Shown piece by piece: positions 39,233 to 50,712 of a stretch of DNA of 64,000 nucleotides; the first letter of the stretch is position 1, and each line of letters starts with the position of its first letter. The position numbers and the translations under genes were made by a program. The notes beneath the pieces were generated by a model. That model was not told where the DNA came from. It saw only the letters and a program-made list of their open reading frames with translations, and did no database searches. This DNA comes from Rhodamnia argentea (taxonomy: Eukaryota > Streptophyta > Magnoliopsida > Myrtales > Myrtaceae), in contig NC_063160.1 of assembly GCF_020921035.1 (NCBI RefSeq), positions 17,697,095 through 17,761,094 of the forward strand, written 5' to 3'.

Positions 39233-42200
39233 TCATTCACTGGAGGAGATAACAACAAATACATCATCAAGAGACCATTTCCTCGGTTGTGACTTCTCGG
39301 AAGGATTAATTATAGCACGGTCCGCATTTGGAAGGCGATAGCCTATGATGATCTCTTGCCTCTGTCGGCCCCTGATCATTATATCATAAAAGGACAGCTC
39401 CTCCTGGTCAAATAAATAGAACTCTGCTGGTTTGATACACATTTCATTCCCCTGAGTAGAAAATGTCTATCAGTATACACAGGAACATGTCATCACGTAT
39501 ACATCTTGCTAATGAAACTTAAAATTCGTCAACAGCACCAAATGGACTCACTTTTCAGGAAAGAAAGTTCGTCATATGTTAACAACTATCTAACCTTTTT
39601 GATGAAGACAGAATCTATGACAATCGAAAGAGAACAAGGGAGATACTGAACAAGGACAAAATGTTGAAAGTGCCAATTGTTTTCATACTGAAGTATCATA
39701 TGATGGTAACCTCATAGTTGAGTGGGCTTGATGCCTGGCTATCATTTGCATTTGACAAGAAAAAAGCAACATTTGGATGATGCTGTCAATAATACTGAAA
39801 TTTTCAGTTAGAATTGAAGAAAGAAAAGTTGCCAGACGGAGATAAAACTCTCACCTCCCCTGCAAAAAGCTCCTCAAGCACCCGATTGATTTGTTTGTCT
39901 TCAGCCACCATTGCTAGTGCCATGCTAACCAGCTCATTTGATAGCACATAGTCACTAATTCTAGAAACTGACACCAAGTTTCTGGTCCTAGAATCCAGAA
40001 TTTCACTGATTATTATAGACTTGTCTGAAGCTTGTTGCATTTCACTTATCCAAGAACTGTGAGAAAATCCCGAAAGCCTTAGAGATGTTGAACTTGTATC
40101 CTTGTTTGGGAGACGCTTTGACTGCATTCCATAGAAAATGAGGCAATTACAATTTGTAGCCATGCATAAAGAAAAGAAATCTTGTCACTAACTTAACATG
40201 ACAGACACGTTGCTAGGTAATTATGCATCAGAAAGAGCCTGTCCATAATAGCGGAGATGAATGCAACGTGATGATTAGAATGCAACTCCAATTCTGGAAA
40301 TGGAAGTGAATTTCATGTGTTAAGCTCAGAAAGCGTCAATAACATTCCTAAGTCAATTTCATGTACTAGGCTCAGAAAGCACTGATAACATGGCCAACTC
40401 CTAGTATACCTATTGAACTTAGTTGTAAAGGAATATAAAGTTACCTGTATATCTCGAATAAGGAGGAGGGTGGCCAGAGATCTCGAGTCCGAATGCACAA
40501 TAGAGTCTTCCAGTGATTCATCTGCAAGAATTAAAATCTGTCCCTTTAGAGTTAGTAATCGGTCACACAACTGAAGCACAAGACGCAATTTTACCACGGT
40601 TTATCCAGGATTAAAAAGCTTGAGAGTATCTTGCGAATTCCAGATTCGCTGTTATTTAATTGCATAGTAGCATAGTACTTCAACAGTAACAAGTGCTAGA
40701 GAACTTTTTCATCTTTTAATCAAACAGCATACCAAGAAAACAAAATCAATGAGCTTAGGCTTGGCATGGTGGATAGATCTCACGAAGAAGCATGTTCTTT
40801 TAATCAGATATTTAACCAGTACAATAATAATCAATGAATTAAACATGCACAAAACAATGCAGGAAACACTTTCTTCTTTTTGAAATGGAAGAGGATAGAT
40901 TTTTTATACCAACCCAATACAAATAATTTATCAAGCAATAAACAGGAAAAGTTTGATTTACAATAATTGAACTGATATAGGAGAGAAGAGGAAGTGATCA
41001 GGTCGCAGACAATTACAAGAACATATCACAATCGCAAGCAGCTCTCTCCAAAATTCACTAGTTTCTACAACATCCAGCATTGCATAAAGCATAATCGAAT
41101 CAGGACTAATCCATGGTAAAAATGGGACCTCAAACTTCAAATTGACCACGCCAAGCAGATATAAATAATGCAAGAAATCTAGTATGCCAATGCCCCTCAA
41201 GGTCAACAGCTATATGTATGGATTCCTCCTCTCTTTTTTTGTCCTTGGGATTAAATTAGTCGGCATGCATGGCACACACTTATAGATACAATACTTACAG
41301 AGTCAAAAGTCTCGAGAGGGAGGCCCTCAAGGTGGCGCTTGATGACAGCATTCCCCTCATGGTGAACAAGTCTTACATTTTGCAATTTAGAAATATCGAG
41401 TCCACCATCTATCAGCTTTTTCTCTCTATCTTTTTCTGGGACCGCACTGAATATCCATAATTCTGATCCTGGAGACAGGAAGGCCTCCAGAACCTGATAA
41501 AAGATGTTCGTATAATATCAACAATGATTACAAAGCATATGATCTAAACAAAAAAGTGATGCTTATTGCTCACTGGTAAAAACATTATAGAACAAAATCT
41601 AAAAGGATTCTAGCAGATAGCTGAATTATCAAGTCAACCAGGGGCCGTCCGAACAACATAAGGAAGCCTTCTCCAAGAATTCTCTTGCGAATTAATTATC
41701 CTAGTATCAATATGGCGGGATTCAAGAACTTAGAAGCCGAAAGAACAAAAATACAAAATAACACTAAAATAACACTCAACATTATTTGAAAAGGAGAAAC
41801 AATCTTGTGAAGGGATTTCCATGCTAGATCAAACTACTACTTTAAGTTAGTTTGGGCAACTACTACTTTAAGTTAGTTTGTGCAAGTCACTGGGGTTTTG
41901 AAGAAATTCGCTCCTTTATCGGGCTGGACCACAGATCTTAGGATTAGCAATCTTTGGTTATGATAAATTAGTTTATCATACAGGGTTCCTAACATCAAAA
42001 CTTAAGTATCGATCCTATCGATAGAAGACCATACTGAGACACAAAATGACAAGATTAACTAGCAAAATTGTTGTTACACATTGATGACACACCTGCAATA
42101 CTGGCAACATGTCCTACATTATGATTGTTAGATTTGAAAATTAAGTTTAGAAGGGTTTTCCAAAGTGCTGCATGATGATCGCTTGATTTTGTGCAACTGA

Positions 42201-45200
42201 TTCAGGATTAAGTATTCCAGTTAGAATGGACCATAGATTTAACAGTGCCAAAAGTTTTCACAAGCCTGAAGTTGTTAGTGGTGTCAACTGTGATCATAAC
42301 GATTAGCAAGCGCATGCAAATTTGAGGACTCTTCCTTTCATCAAATAATACGTCATGTATGCTGGTGGCAGATTTTCAAAATACTAGTCTTTGTCGGTGG
42401 AATAACTTGCTGCATTGATATAGTCAAAAGATCCCATCCCATTGTATTATTCTATTATCAAAATTGCCTCAACAAACCCTCCAGATAAGATGGAACTTCA
42501 CGTATAGTTCAGTGCTAAATATGCATAGGAACTTACATTAATCATATCATCAATGTCACGACGCCACCCACAAAATAGTATTCTCTCGGGATATTTCGGA
42601 GGGTCAGCTATTTTTGGGAAAAGTCCCCTGCGTACCTGCACCAAGACAGAAAAAGCCAAAAAATAAGAACCGACAAACCAAATTGAGCGAGTGCAAGAGG
42701 TAGCTGTATTTCAGAAGAAGTTCCAAAAGACTGTTGCAATTTTCAAGGCCTTATTGAGACATAATTAGTCACGGGCTCTTATGACTTGTCGGATGGGGAA
42801 TCAGACCATACAGGTAATTAGAAAGAGAGGAAGAGGAGAACTCTCACGCAGATCATATAGCACTTTTGCACATTGTGTTTTAGTGCACAATGATTTGGTA
42901 GTGTACCTCCATAAACTAGGCACACAAAATACAGTCGGACCAGGCGGAGACCACAAAGTTCAATCATACAGGTTAAAATCTTCAATTTAAAGCTCAAACT
43001 TGTTGAGAGGTGCCATTAAGATAAGAATTGACATACTACCTCTGGAAGGGGACCAGGAGAGTAGGTGTCGTCATCCTCAGCAATAACAAGAACTTCATCC
43101 CCTTCCTTCAATATGAAACTATCATCCGGATTTAGAATTATCTTCCCACCATCTGCAGCAACCTTAACTCCACAAGGAATTGCATCAGGAAATGAAATAA
43201 GGACATCTTCAAACCTCAAACCATCCAATTGGGGCCACCGCTTAATGTAGAACTCCGCATTCTCAAAACCCAAAATGTCTTCCCATATCTGTTGGAAAGA
43301 TAAAGGGGACTGATGACAATGATAATCACAGTGAACCAATGAATTGAAGTTTGCAGATCTAAATGGATTTTCTGACAAATGTAAGTAAGCAGATGATGTA
43401 AATTTGCTAATTCATTGGATCAATGATTGTACCACTGGAAGTGGTGAAATATGCAAATGAACATCATAGAGAAGTTGCTGGTAAATCTGAATACTGGGCA
43501 TCGTCATGACTAAAACAAATATCTTCTGCCTAAAGTCGGTCAGTAGTCGATCAGGGCAGATTTTCTGATCAAGGATGGTTACAAGTGGAGTAATTGGAAC
43601 AAGGTTCCAACTACTCACATAATGAGACCAAATTATTTCTTTTTTTTTTTTTGTTTGGTCGGAACCAAACTATTTCTTAAGTGGTAGTTTGAAGCAAGAA
43701 AAGTCAAATGAACTAGATAGCACCAAAACAAGGATGTTTTGGCATGTTGATGTAACTGGGAGAATCAAGACCAATTTCATGCAGCAAAAGTTGAACATAC
43801 CAAAAACCCCAAAGTTAAAATTTGCTTCTTTAGCGACTTAATCCACTTCCATCCAGCGTAAATGAAAAGTCTAACAAAGAAATTGGGGGAAAAGAGTACG
43901 AAAAGGAATTTGAAAGGCAAAGGTGTGGCAAAGCTTTGTTGCACTACTGAACGAATACATCTCATAAGAGCAAAACAGAAGCGCTTAGCAACCTGTGCAA
44001 GACCGGGTTGAAGAGCACATTGTATCATCAAGCGTCCTATAACATCATGTGCAACAACTGTCTCAATAAGGTCACCTCCAACAAGCTTGACCAGGGGTTC
44101 ATTGTCAAGATCACTCATCTCTACAACAACATGACCCCTCAAACCTTCTTTGACTCCCGTAAGACTTAGCACGACCCTTAGAGCACGTGCATCACTCTAG
44201 CGAAAAGAAAAATAACAATTAGCAACTTTATATAAGGCACTTGAAGTCACGGACAAGCACAGGAAACTAGTAAGCTGGAAGGGAGAAAACCTGATCTGCA
44301 TTTTCATCAGATGCCAATACAATAATAGCACGTGCCTTTGAAACTGAAACCTTCGAAATAAGAAAGGAAATTAAATGAGAAATCCATTAAAAGGAGATTT
44401 AAGGACTGGGACAAAGCAAGAGAGGGGCGTCTCTCCAGATAATGCAAACACAAAGTGAACCAATAAGAATTGGGAGTCTTACTTCACGACAAGTCCAAGA
44501 GTATAGAAAAACCTAAGTTTACCTTCTTCAGATCAGCCAAAATAAGAGGACTTCCACTTCTACATATTACGGATGTGCCCATCAAGTCAAACTCCAGCTT
44601 AGCAATGTCCAGCTCCATTTCCTCCTTGTCCCTCTCTGCAAGTACAACGATGACTCCACCACCGATACTCTTATTAGCTATTGCTAGCTGCTTCAACAAT
44701 GAGCCCTGAAATCCCCTGTTTATCAGTCATCTAGCATGTGTTTCATATTAAGAATTCGACGTTTTAAGTCCAAATCAGGACCACTATCAGAATATTGCGC
44801 AATTCTGAAAATCCACAAAGAGTGTCTTACAGGCATTTAAGACTCGATAGGGCTCATTCAGGGGAAGGGAATAAGCATAAAGACAAGATAGCAACTCGGC
44901 AGACACTCACTTACACAGAGGGCATATAAAGAACTCCATATGCACTATAATGCTGATTATGCAACTTCGTGAGTAAAATTGATCAAATCAGTATCACAAA
45001 GGTTGAAGAATATCATATACTGGACGCTGTAAAAACCCTGACAAGCACAGAGAAAAAGAGCAGCAGGGCAAAGTTCTTGCAAGTAAATATCAAGTGAGTA
45101 CTAACCAATTTGTCACTCCACCCCAAAACTAGTATGTGATTTCTTTCTATCACTTCACTCTTCCCTTTGCGCAGGGAATCCACCTTTTCAGAGATAGCAT

Positions 45201-47148
45201 CAGAAACAAGCCCAAGCATCATTGCGAATATCAGCATGCCACCTGAACTGATGGAGACAGAAACTATCCTTGGCCCCATGCCAACTCTATCAGCATGATT
45301 ACCAGAATCAGCGACAAATGTCCATGCAAGCCAAAGGGCCTCTGCAAAACTACCATCACTGACCGCATACAATGCCAACCCACCAAATGCTATAAGAAAT
45401 ACAGTCGCAAAAAGAAGTGCAAGGAGCTTTGCGTATGGATAAACAGAGAAGCAAACGTCCACCATGTAGGCAATTCTCTTTTTCAGGGGAACCTCTTCCT
45501 GGTTATTCTTCATCCTCTTTGAAAGATTCTTTAACTTGGGAAGATAGTCAAGATATTCATATAAAAAAAATGGCATGAGAAGGGTTACAACAACAGTATA
45601 TAGAGCTACAGTTCTGCTTTCAGTGTTCGACCAATCAGACACCAATGCCCTATCCTCGTGCGGCAAAATCTTTGAACTTTCACTATCATCAAGTCTATCA
45701 CTGCATAATGTATGCAGGCCATTGTTCTCCTCCTGCAAGAGACTTGCTCCAAATTAAGAAACTCTTATTTTACCAGTCAAAGTGCTTTAGAAAGCATATA
45801 AAAAAAGCACGAAATTCAACAGACCTGAAGTTTCTGTAATCTTATCTGCAGATAAAATGTGTAGGGTACAACTACCATGCAAGTGAAAGCAAGCTGCAAA
45901 AATGATGCAAAACCAAATTGTTAGAAAAAAAGAGGAGAGCAAAGTTATCAACTTCTCCCTCACTAGTGAGCAGAGAAAGCACCTTGCTACAGGCTCAGCG
46001 AAAAAAGAAAGATAAGATAAGCATCAGAAAGACAAAAGCAGTCCAAATTAACAATTAGACTATTTGCCTAGCCAAATGACCTCCTCCAGGAATATCTCCT
46101 ATTATTTCCCACCGTGTAGATAAATTATGCAGTATCTGAAAAGAGATGATCCTAGTGTGAAGTTCTTTGCCCAAAAGATTCAGGCACAGTGCTTTGACAT
46201 TTCCAATTGCACTGTCCTCGATTGCAAAATGAAGAGATAAGCTCCACTGTAAAATGTTATGATGGGAGCAAATGAACACATGTTACAGCAGTGACGGGAG
46301 TGTGCTTTGAACTTTCGCTCTGGTCCGGTTAGTGGACAGCCCTTTTCAAGGGATAAGCCCATCCTACGAATCTTCCAAAGTTCATTGTAAGCGGTAAAAG
46401 CCTATGAAAAGGATCCACGTGGAGGGAATCTCACTTGAGTATTCATCAAAGAATACCCAAGAGCAAGATCAGGTAAATCACACGTCTTGACCCATTTTCT
46501 CAGCCTTCCCGGTACAAAAAGAAAAAGAATGCAGCTGCAAATGCATTGTTTGCCTTACAACAAGGTGATACTCAAATGAAGTAAATCACATCTTACCAAA
46601 TAAAGTACCAAAGATTGCTTAAACAGCCCAATTCTCTTTGAAGCAATACCACTGCCCGAGTTCGAGCGGGTCATACTGAGCTGACTCGATGCCAACTTGA
46701 CATCCTTCTCCACTTTTTTTGCAGGGGCAGCGCCTGCCAGCTGCTTCTCACTGATACCCTTGCAATTGGGATCGTCCGAGCGGCCACGAGCAGTCAAAAC
46801 AGGCGAGTCAAGCTTCTGCAGCTTGGAAGCCTTGAGAGCGACTCGGCTCTTGGCGGGGTGGTGCCCAAGAAACGCGGGGTAGACCCAGTCGCGATCGGAG
46901 AAGGGGGAGTCGGGAGGGGACGGATCATCTCCGACGGAAACGCGGAGATTGGAAAGGGGAGGGCGGGAGGAGGGGGGAGCGGTGGCGACACGGCGGACGG
47001 CGGGGAAGAGAGGGCCGGGGAAGTGAGGGGTGGAATCGGAATCTGCATCATCTAGGGTTTTGGGTTTCTTGAGAAGTGGGGGCCTCTCGAACTTGCCGGG
47101 GTCGGAGGATGGGGTCTTGACCGCCGGGACCTCATGGGCGTCGTGCAT
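39233..47148 (-). CDS. POLLUX: POLLUX/DMI1-type nuclear ion channel
   Basis: Nuclear-envelope cation channel needed in the common symbiosis pathway for perinuclear calcium spiking. Twelve exons on the minus strand, all phase 0: 47148-46597, 45893-45825, 45732-45106, 44705-44523, 44350-44291, 44196-43993, 43288-43040, 42635-42537, 41493-41299, 40537-40445, 40121-39855, 39451-39233, giving 938 aa. The variable Pro/Ser-rich N-terminus (about 1-180) is followed by membrane segments near 182-200, 248-268 and 308-328. The pore filter ADSGNHAD is at about 348-355, with SISSGGMLIFAMMLGLVSDA after it. The remainder is RCK-like with NHILVLGWSDKL, SGSPLILADLKK and the CASTOR/POLLUX domain. SVSRISDYVLSNELVSMALA and the end RKWSLDDVFVV match POLLUX rather than CASTOR. 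No break is seen, so the gene looks functional, which fits a mycorrhizal host. Confidence 0.95.
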
Positions 47149-48392
47149 TTTTGGCCGGAAAGATCAACCATTTAACGACTTGAATCCATCACCGAGCTTG
47201 ATCTGAGTGCGGCTCCGAGAGACAAATCTTGGGCGACGAATCAAGAAAAGCAGATAGACAAATCACACGCTACCATCGTTCTCACGAGCGCAGATTGTTC
47301 GAGCAGAAGAGAGAGAGCGAGAGTGAGGAGAGGGGAGGTGTTGACTGAGGTGAGAGCTTGAGGAGCGAAGTGGCGAATCGATTCAGTGCAGTGGAGTGGA
47401 CGTTGAGAAGTGAAAGAAGAAGAGTGAATCTCGGCCGTCGAGGTGATGCGGAACCTCCTGGTAGTTTGTCGGAACGGCGCAATAGACGGTGCTGATGCAA
47501 CTGTTAACTGCTAAAGGCCGCCTTCCCTCCTTTCAATTCCGTTTCTTCAGCTTTTGACGGGGATTGTACTTTGTCCTCCTCCTTTTCCGTGATATTATTC
47601 CATCAACCATCTCATTCTGATTCTGACCCAAAAAGGGGAAAAAGTCTACTTTTTACATATGCTTGTGCAACAATAATAACTAGTGCGAAAGCGTGAAAAA
47701 AAAAGAGAGGAAAAACTGAAACAGTTTTAATAAATTGATCTTACAGATCATGTTCAATATACATCACGTTGTACAGATGTTTGAATTTATTTATTTGTTA
47801 TTCGAAGTTATTTAGTAACAAATTATTCTGAAAGGAAGGAAGAGTACTCCGTGTGCTCGATGCAAGCATGACTTTGGGTGATCACTTGCCATCCGGTCTT
47901 GGTGGTCTCTGGCCAGCTCCAATTATTTCCTGTTACCAACTTCACTTCAAAACGAACAAAAAAGATCTGATGGTGAAATTCCTCTGCTGCTATCGAGTCT
48001 TGATATCTTATTTTTAGGAGTGTAATGTCGAATGTAATTGCCATTTTGATCTGCTAACATTTTTCATGTATTTTTAGTTTGGCTTTTTCGCGGGATTCTC
48101 GTCAATTGGATCTTTGAGCTTCTCAAGGATTTCTGGATATTCCCATCAGTTGGTTCCCTCAGCCTCAGGCTTAGGGTTGGTTGCATGTTACTGATACTTG
48201 CTGGTATAAGATAACGTATACATACTTTATGACTTACCACTACATTCTATAAAAATTGCCTTGATTCCACGGTATCTTACCCTTGTTCGTTTGGCTGCTC
48301 ACAATGAATAATTGTGCCTAACATTAGGACCTTGCTGGTGTAACATATGTAGCTAGTTACACAATAAATGCAATGTTGAATGCATTCTTAAG
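47149..48392. other. POLLUX promoter and spacer
   Basis: The first ~350 bases should be the POLLUX leader and core promoter, with CT-rich tracts (minus strand) near 47305-47340; no clear TATA box was found. The rest is AT-rich with no gene. Confidence 0.45.
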
Positions 48393-50036
48393 GAAAATTT
48401 CAAATAAGAGCTTCAAGTGGATATTGTCTCTAATAAGGGCTTCAAGTGGCTATTTAGTCTCAAATAATGGTCTGAGTGAGTATGAGCATCTCACATGCCA
48501 TTTAATTCTAAAGGCATTTTCGAATTATTGTATTTTCTTTCTTTTGTGCTTTTTTTCTTTTCGTTTTTCCTCTTGCATCTTCTTCTTCATTCGTTTTTCT
48601 TCCTTTCACAAACGCGCAGAAGCACTTTTGGTGCTTGATCTCACTTGGCATCATGAAGCCACCGCTGATCCTTTATACCGGTACCATCGACAACCGCCCA
48701 TCTATCCATCATCGGATCAACATTGTGGCCATTCTCTCTCTTCTCACTCACTGTAATGGCCACCATGTCTCCGAGCTCGCAAGCATGGGGATCGAGTGCC
48801 ACAGATACAGGTTCGTCCTCTGCACCAGGTTGTTGTTCCGCTGTTCGAAGCTCCTCTCGCTCTGCCACTTGGTAATGGTGCCGACCAATGAAAGGACAGA
48901 ACCATAGATATATCCAAATGGCTGTTGGAAACCCATAGGTTTCACAAGGATCGACCGAACAAAAATCCAGATGCGAATTCCAAGGCAACATGAAACATAG
49001 TACTAGCAAACTAGAAACACCAAATCTTTTCATAGTCATGCTTAGCGATTGAGCAGAAGCTATTACAAACTGTTTGTCACACACTGTCGAACCCTTGCAC
49101 GAAACCAAAAAAACCTCCAGAAGCGTATGGGAAGATGTTAGAAAGCCACACAGGATCTGCAACTATACAATCCTCTTCACAGGCATCACAACCGGAAAAA
49201 CCGAAAAAATTAAATAAAAAAAAAAAAAGCGTTAAAGAGGGGAAACTCCGAAAAAGCCAAGAGTTACCCCCACAGTCCCAAAAACTCACAATTACTAAAG
49301 CTCGAGTCCTCAACTACTGAAGCCAATTCACTCACAATCTCTACAGCCACCTGCGAATTCCTCAGCTTCACCGCTGACATCGTCTTGCCTTTCACCATCC
49401 CCTCATCCTCCTTGGAGCTCTCAGTCAGTAGAGACAAGGTGTAGTTGAGCTCCAAGGAGTCGTTGGTGGAGAGACTCGGCCTGAGGCACTCTTCGTAAGA
49501 CCCTAACCCGCCTGGATATGATCTGTGTTCTTTGAGATGGCCGGAGGTGCGGACCTCGCTTAGGGTGCGAACCACTTGGCCCCCATGTACTCTGCTTTCC
49601 TCCATGGCGCGATGTGAATTCCCCTGCTCTTCAAGCTCTGTTTCGCCACCTCTGATATGATGTCGACGGTGGCATCACATCTTCCAGCTGCTTGCCACTA
49701 GCCACCGTGCGAGCCCAAGCCATCTCCATCGATCAGCTTGTGAGATTGATAAGAAATGATCTAGTTCGACAAAAAAGAAAGTGAACTAGAGAGTAGGACG
49801 GAAAAATAAAGAGGAAGGATGGAATGAACCTAGAAAATTAAGAAAGAACAAGAAAAAACATGTTCCGAGACAAGAATGCCCTCGATAAAGTGGCATGTGA
49901 GATGCATGTGTTTGCTCAGGCCCTTATTTAAGCCTAAGTTAATCACTTCAAGCACTTATTTAACACAATATTCACTCTAGACCCCTTTTTTGAAAAAATT
50001 CCTCCACTTTGAGCTCTTATTTGAAATTTTTCTCAT
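48393..50036. mobile_element. MULE-like element carrying non-transposase frames
   Basis: Long imperfect inverted repeats of roughly 130-170 bases bound this segment. The left reads AAATTTCAAATAAGAGCTTCAAGTGGA and, further in, GCATCTCACATGCCATTTA. The reverse complement of the right reads AAATTTCAAATAAGAGCTCAAAGTGGA and GCATCTCACATGCCACTTTA. ATTCTTAAG (48384-48392) and ATTCTTATG (50037-50045) flank it, a 9-bp near-duplication as Mutator elements make. No transposase is present. Two minus-strand frames lie inside (49162-48641 and 49605-49264, 173 and 113 codons); neither matches a family I know. They could be captured gene fragments (Pack-MULE) or chance. Confidence 0.65.
49264..49605 (-). CDS. 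Unrecognised 113-aa frame inside MULE-like element
   Basis: ATG-started frame on the minus strand, hydrophilic and Ser/Glu-rich (for example SLLTESSKEDEGMVKGK), with no signal peptide, membrane segment or known motif. It lies wholly inside the inverted-repeat element at 48393-50036. It may be part of a captured gene; whether it is expressed cannot be judged. Its amino-acid composition looks more protein-like than the chance frames nearby, but that is weak evidence. Confidence 0.25.
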   Translation of the reverse strand: MEESRVHGGQVVRTLSEVRTSGHLKEHRSYPGGLGSYEECLRPSLSTNDSLELNYTLSLLTESSKEDEGMVKGKTMSAVKLRNSQVAVEIVSELASVVEDSSFSNCEFLGLWG

Positions 50037-50383
50037 ATTCTTATGAACAAGTAATCTTGCGAAAGTCGTAATTTGTTAAATATCGAGTATGTGCAACTAA
50101 TATTTAGAAAGATACCAAATCTTTCTTATGAGTTATAGACACCACCACATTGATAAGTGCTTCCGCAGCATTTCACTAATCATTACTTGCACGACGAGAT
50201 GACTCTCCAATAAGAATAAGCACCTCCTATCTCTATGTTATAACTCTCAATTATATGTAATAGAAGATCATCATGCGTCCAAGCCTAAACAACCAACAAA
50301 ATACAGATTCAAATTGTAAAGGCCCGTTGGGAGTATTAACCACACCCCAAAACACAATGTATCGAACTCGGTTTCAATCGAAG

Positions 50384-50712
50384 CCGAGTGCCTTTGCGTG
50401 CTTTCTGACAATGCGCAGCTTCAGCATTCGGCTCACTACTTGCCTCATGCTGGGCCGATCACGGGGTGAGCTCTCAACACATTACATTGCTAACCTTGTG
50501 ATCTTAGGTCCATCCTCTGAATAGAATCCCGGGTTAGCTTCCAGGCTTGCATGCACCAAGGAGCATTTCGTCTTGTCATCTAACCCGGCAATTTTCTCCG
50601 CGTACTCCTTGGCCCAGTCACCAGGTCCTTCCGAATACTTATAGGGCCTCATCGTAATCAGATTAAGGAGAACAGCCCCAAACGCAAGCACATTTCTGTC
50701 CAACCACCTGTC
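50384..50712 (-). pseudogene. Receptor-like kinase 3' fragment with internal stop
   Basis: On the minus strand, after an acceptor-like TTTGACAG, a frame encodes the kinase subdomain IX-XI end: DRNVLAFGAVLLNLITMRP, then KITRLAM, an in-frame TAA (50482-50484), then CVESSPRDRPSMRQVVSRML and a second stop (about 50384). The RDRPSM block and the continuous frame on both sides show that the TAA replaces a codon, probably CAA. The rest of the kinase (glycine loop, HRD, DFG) is absent. A possible upstream exon (DSIKVFRGSLPEKVFIQAL, about 50910-50986) is weak. The family cannot be fixed; it resembles receptor-like cytoplasmic kinases. Confidence 0.7.

Noticed and set aside
48641-49162. 173-codon frame treated as a gene
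   Set aside because: It lies inside a MULE-like element with no start context or known motif; kept only as part of that element's description.
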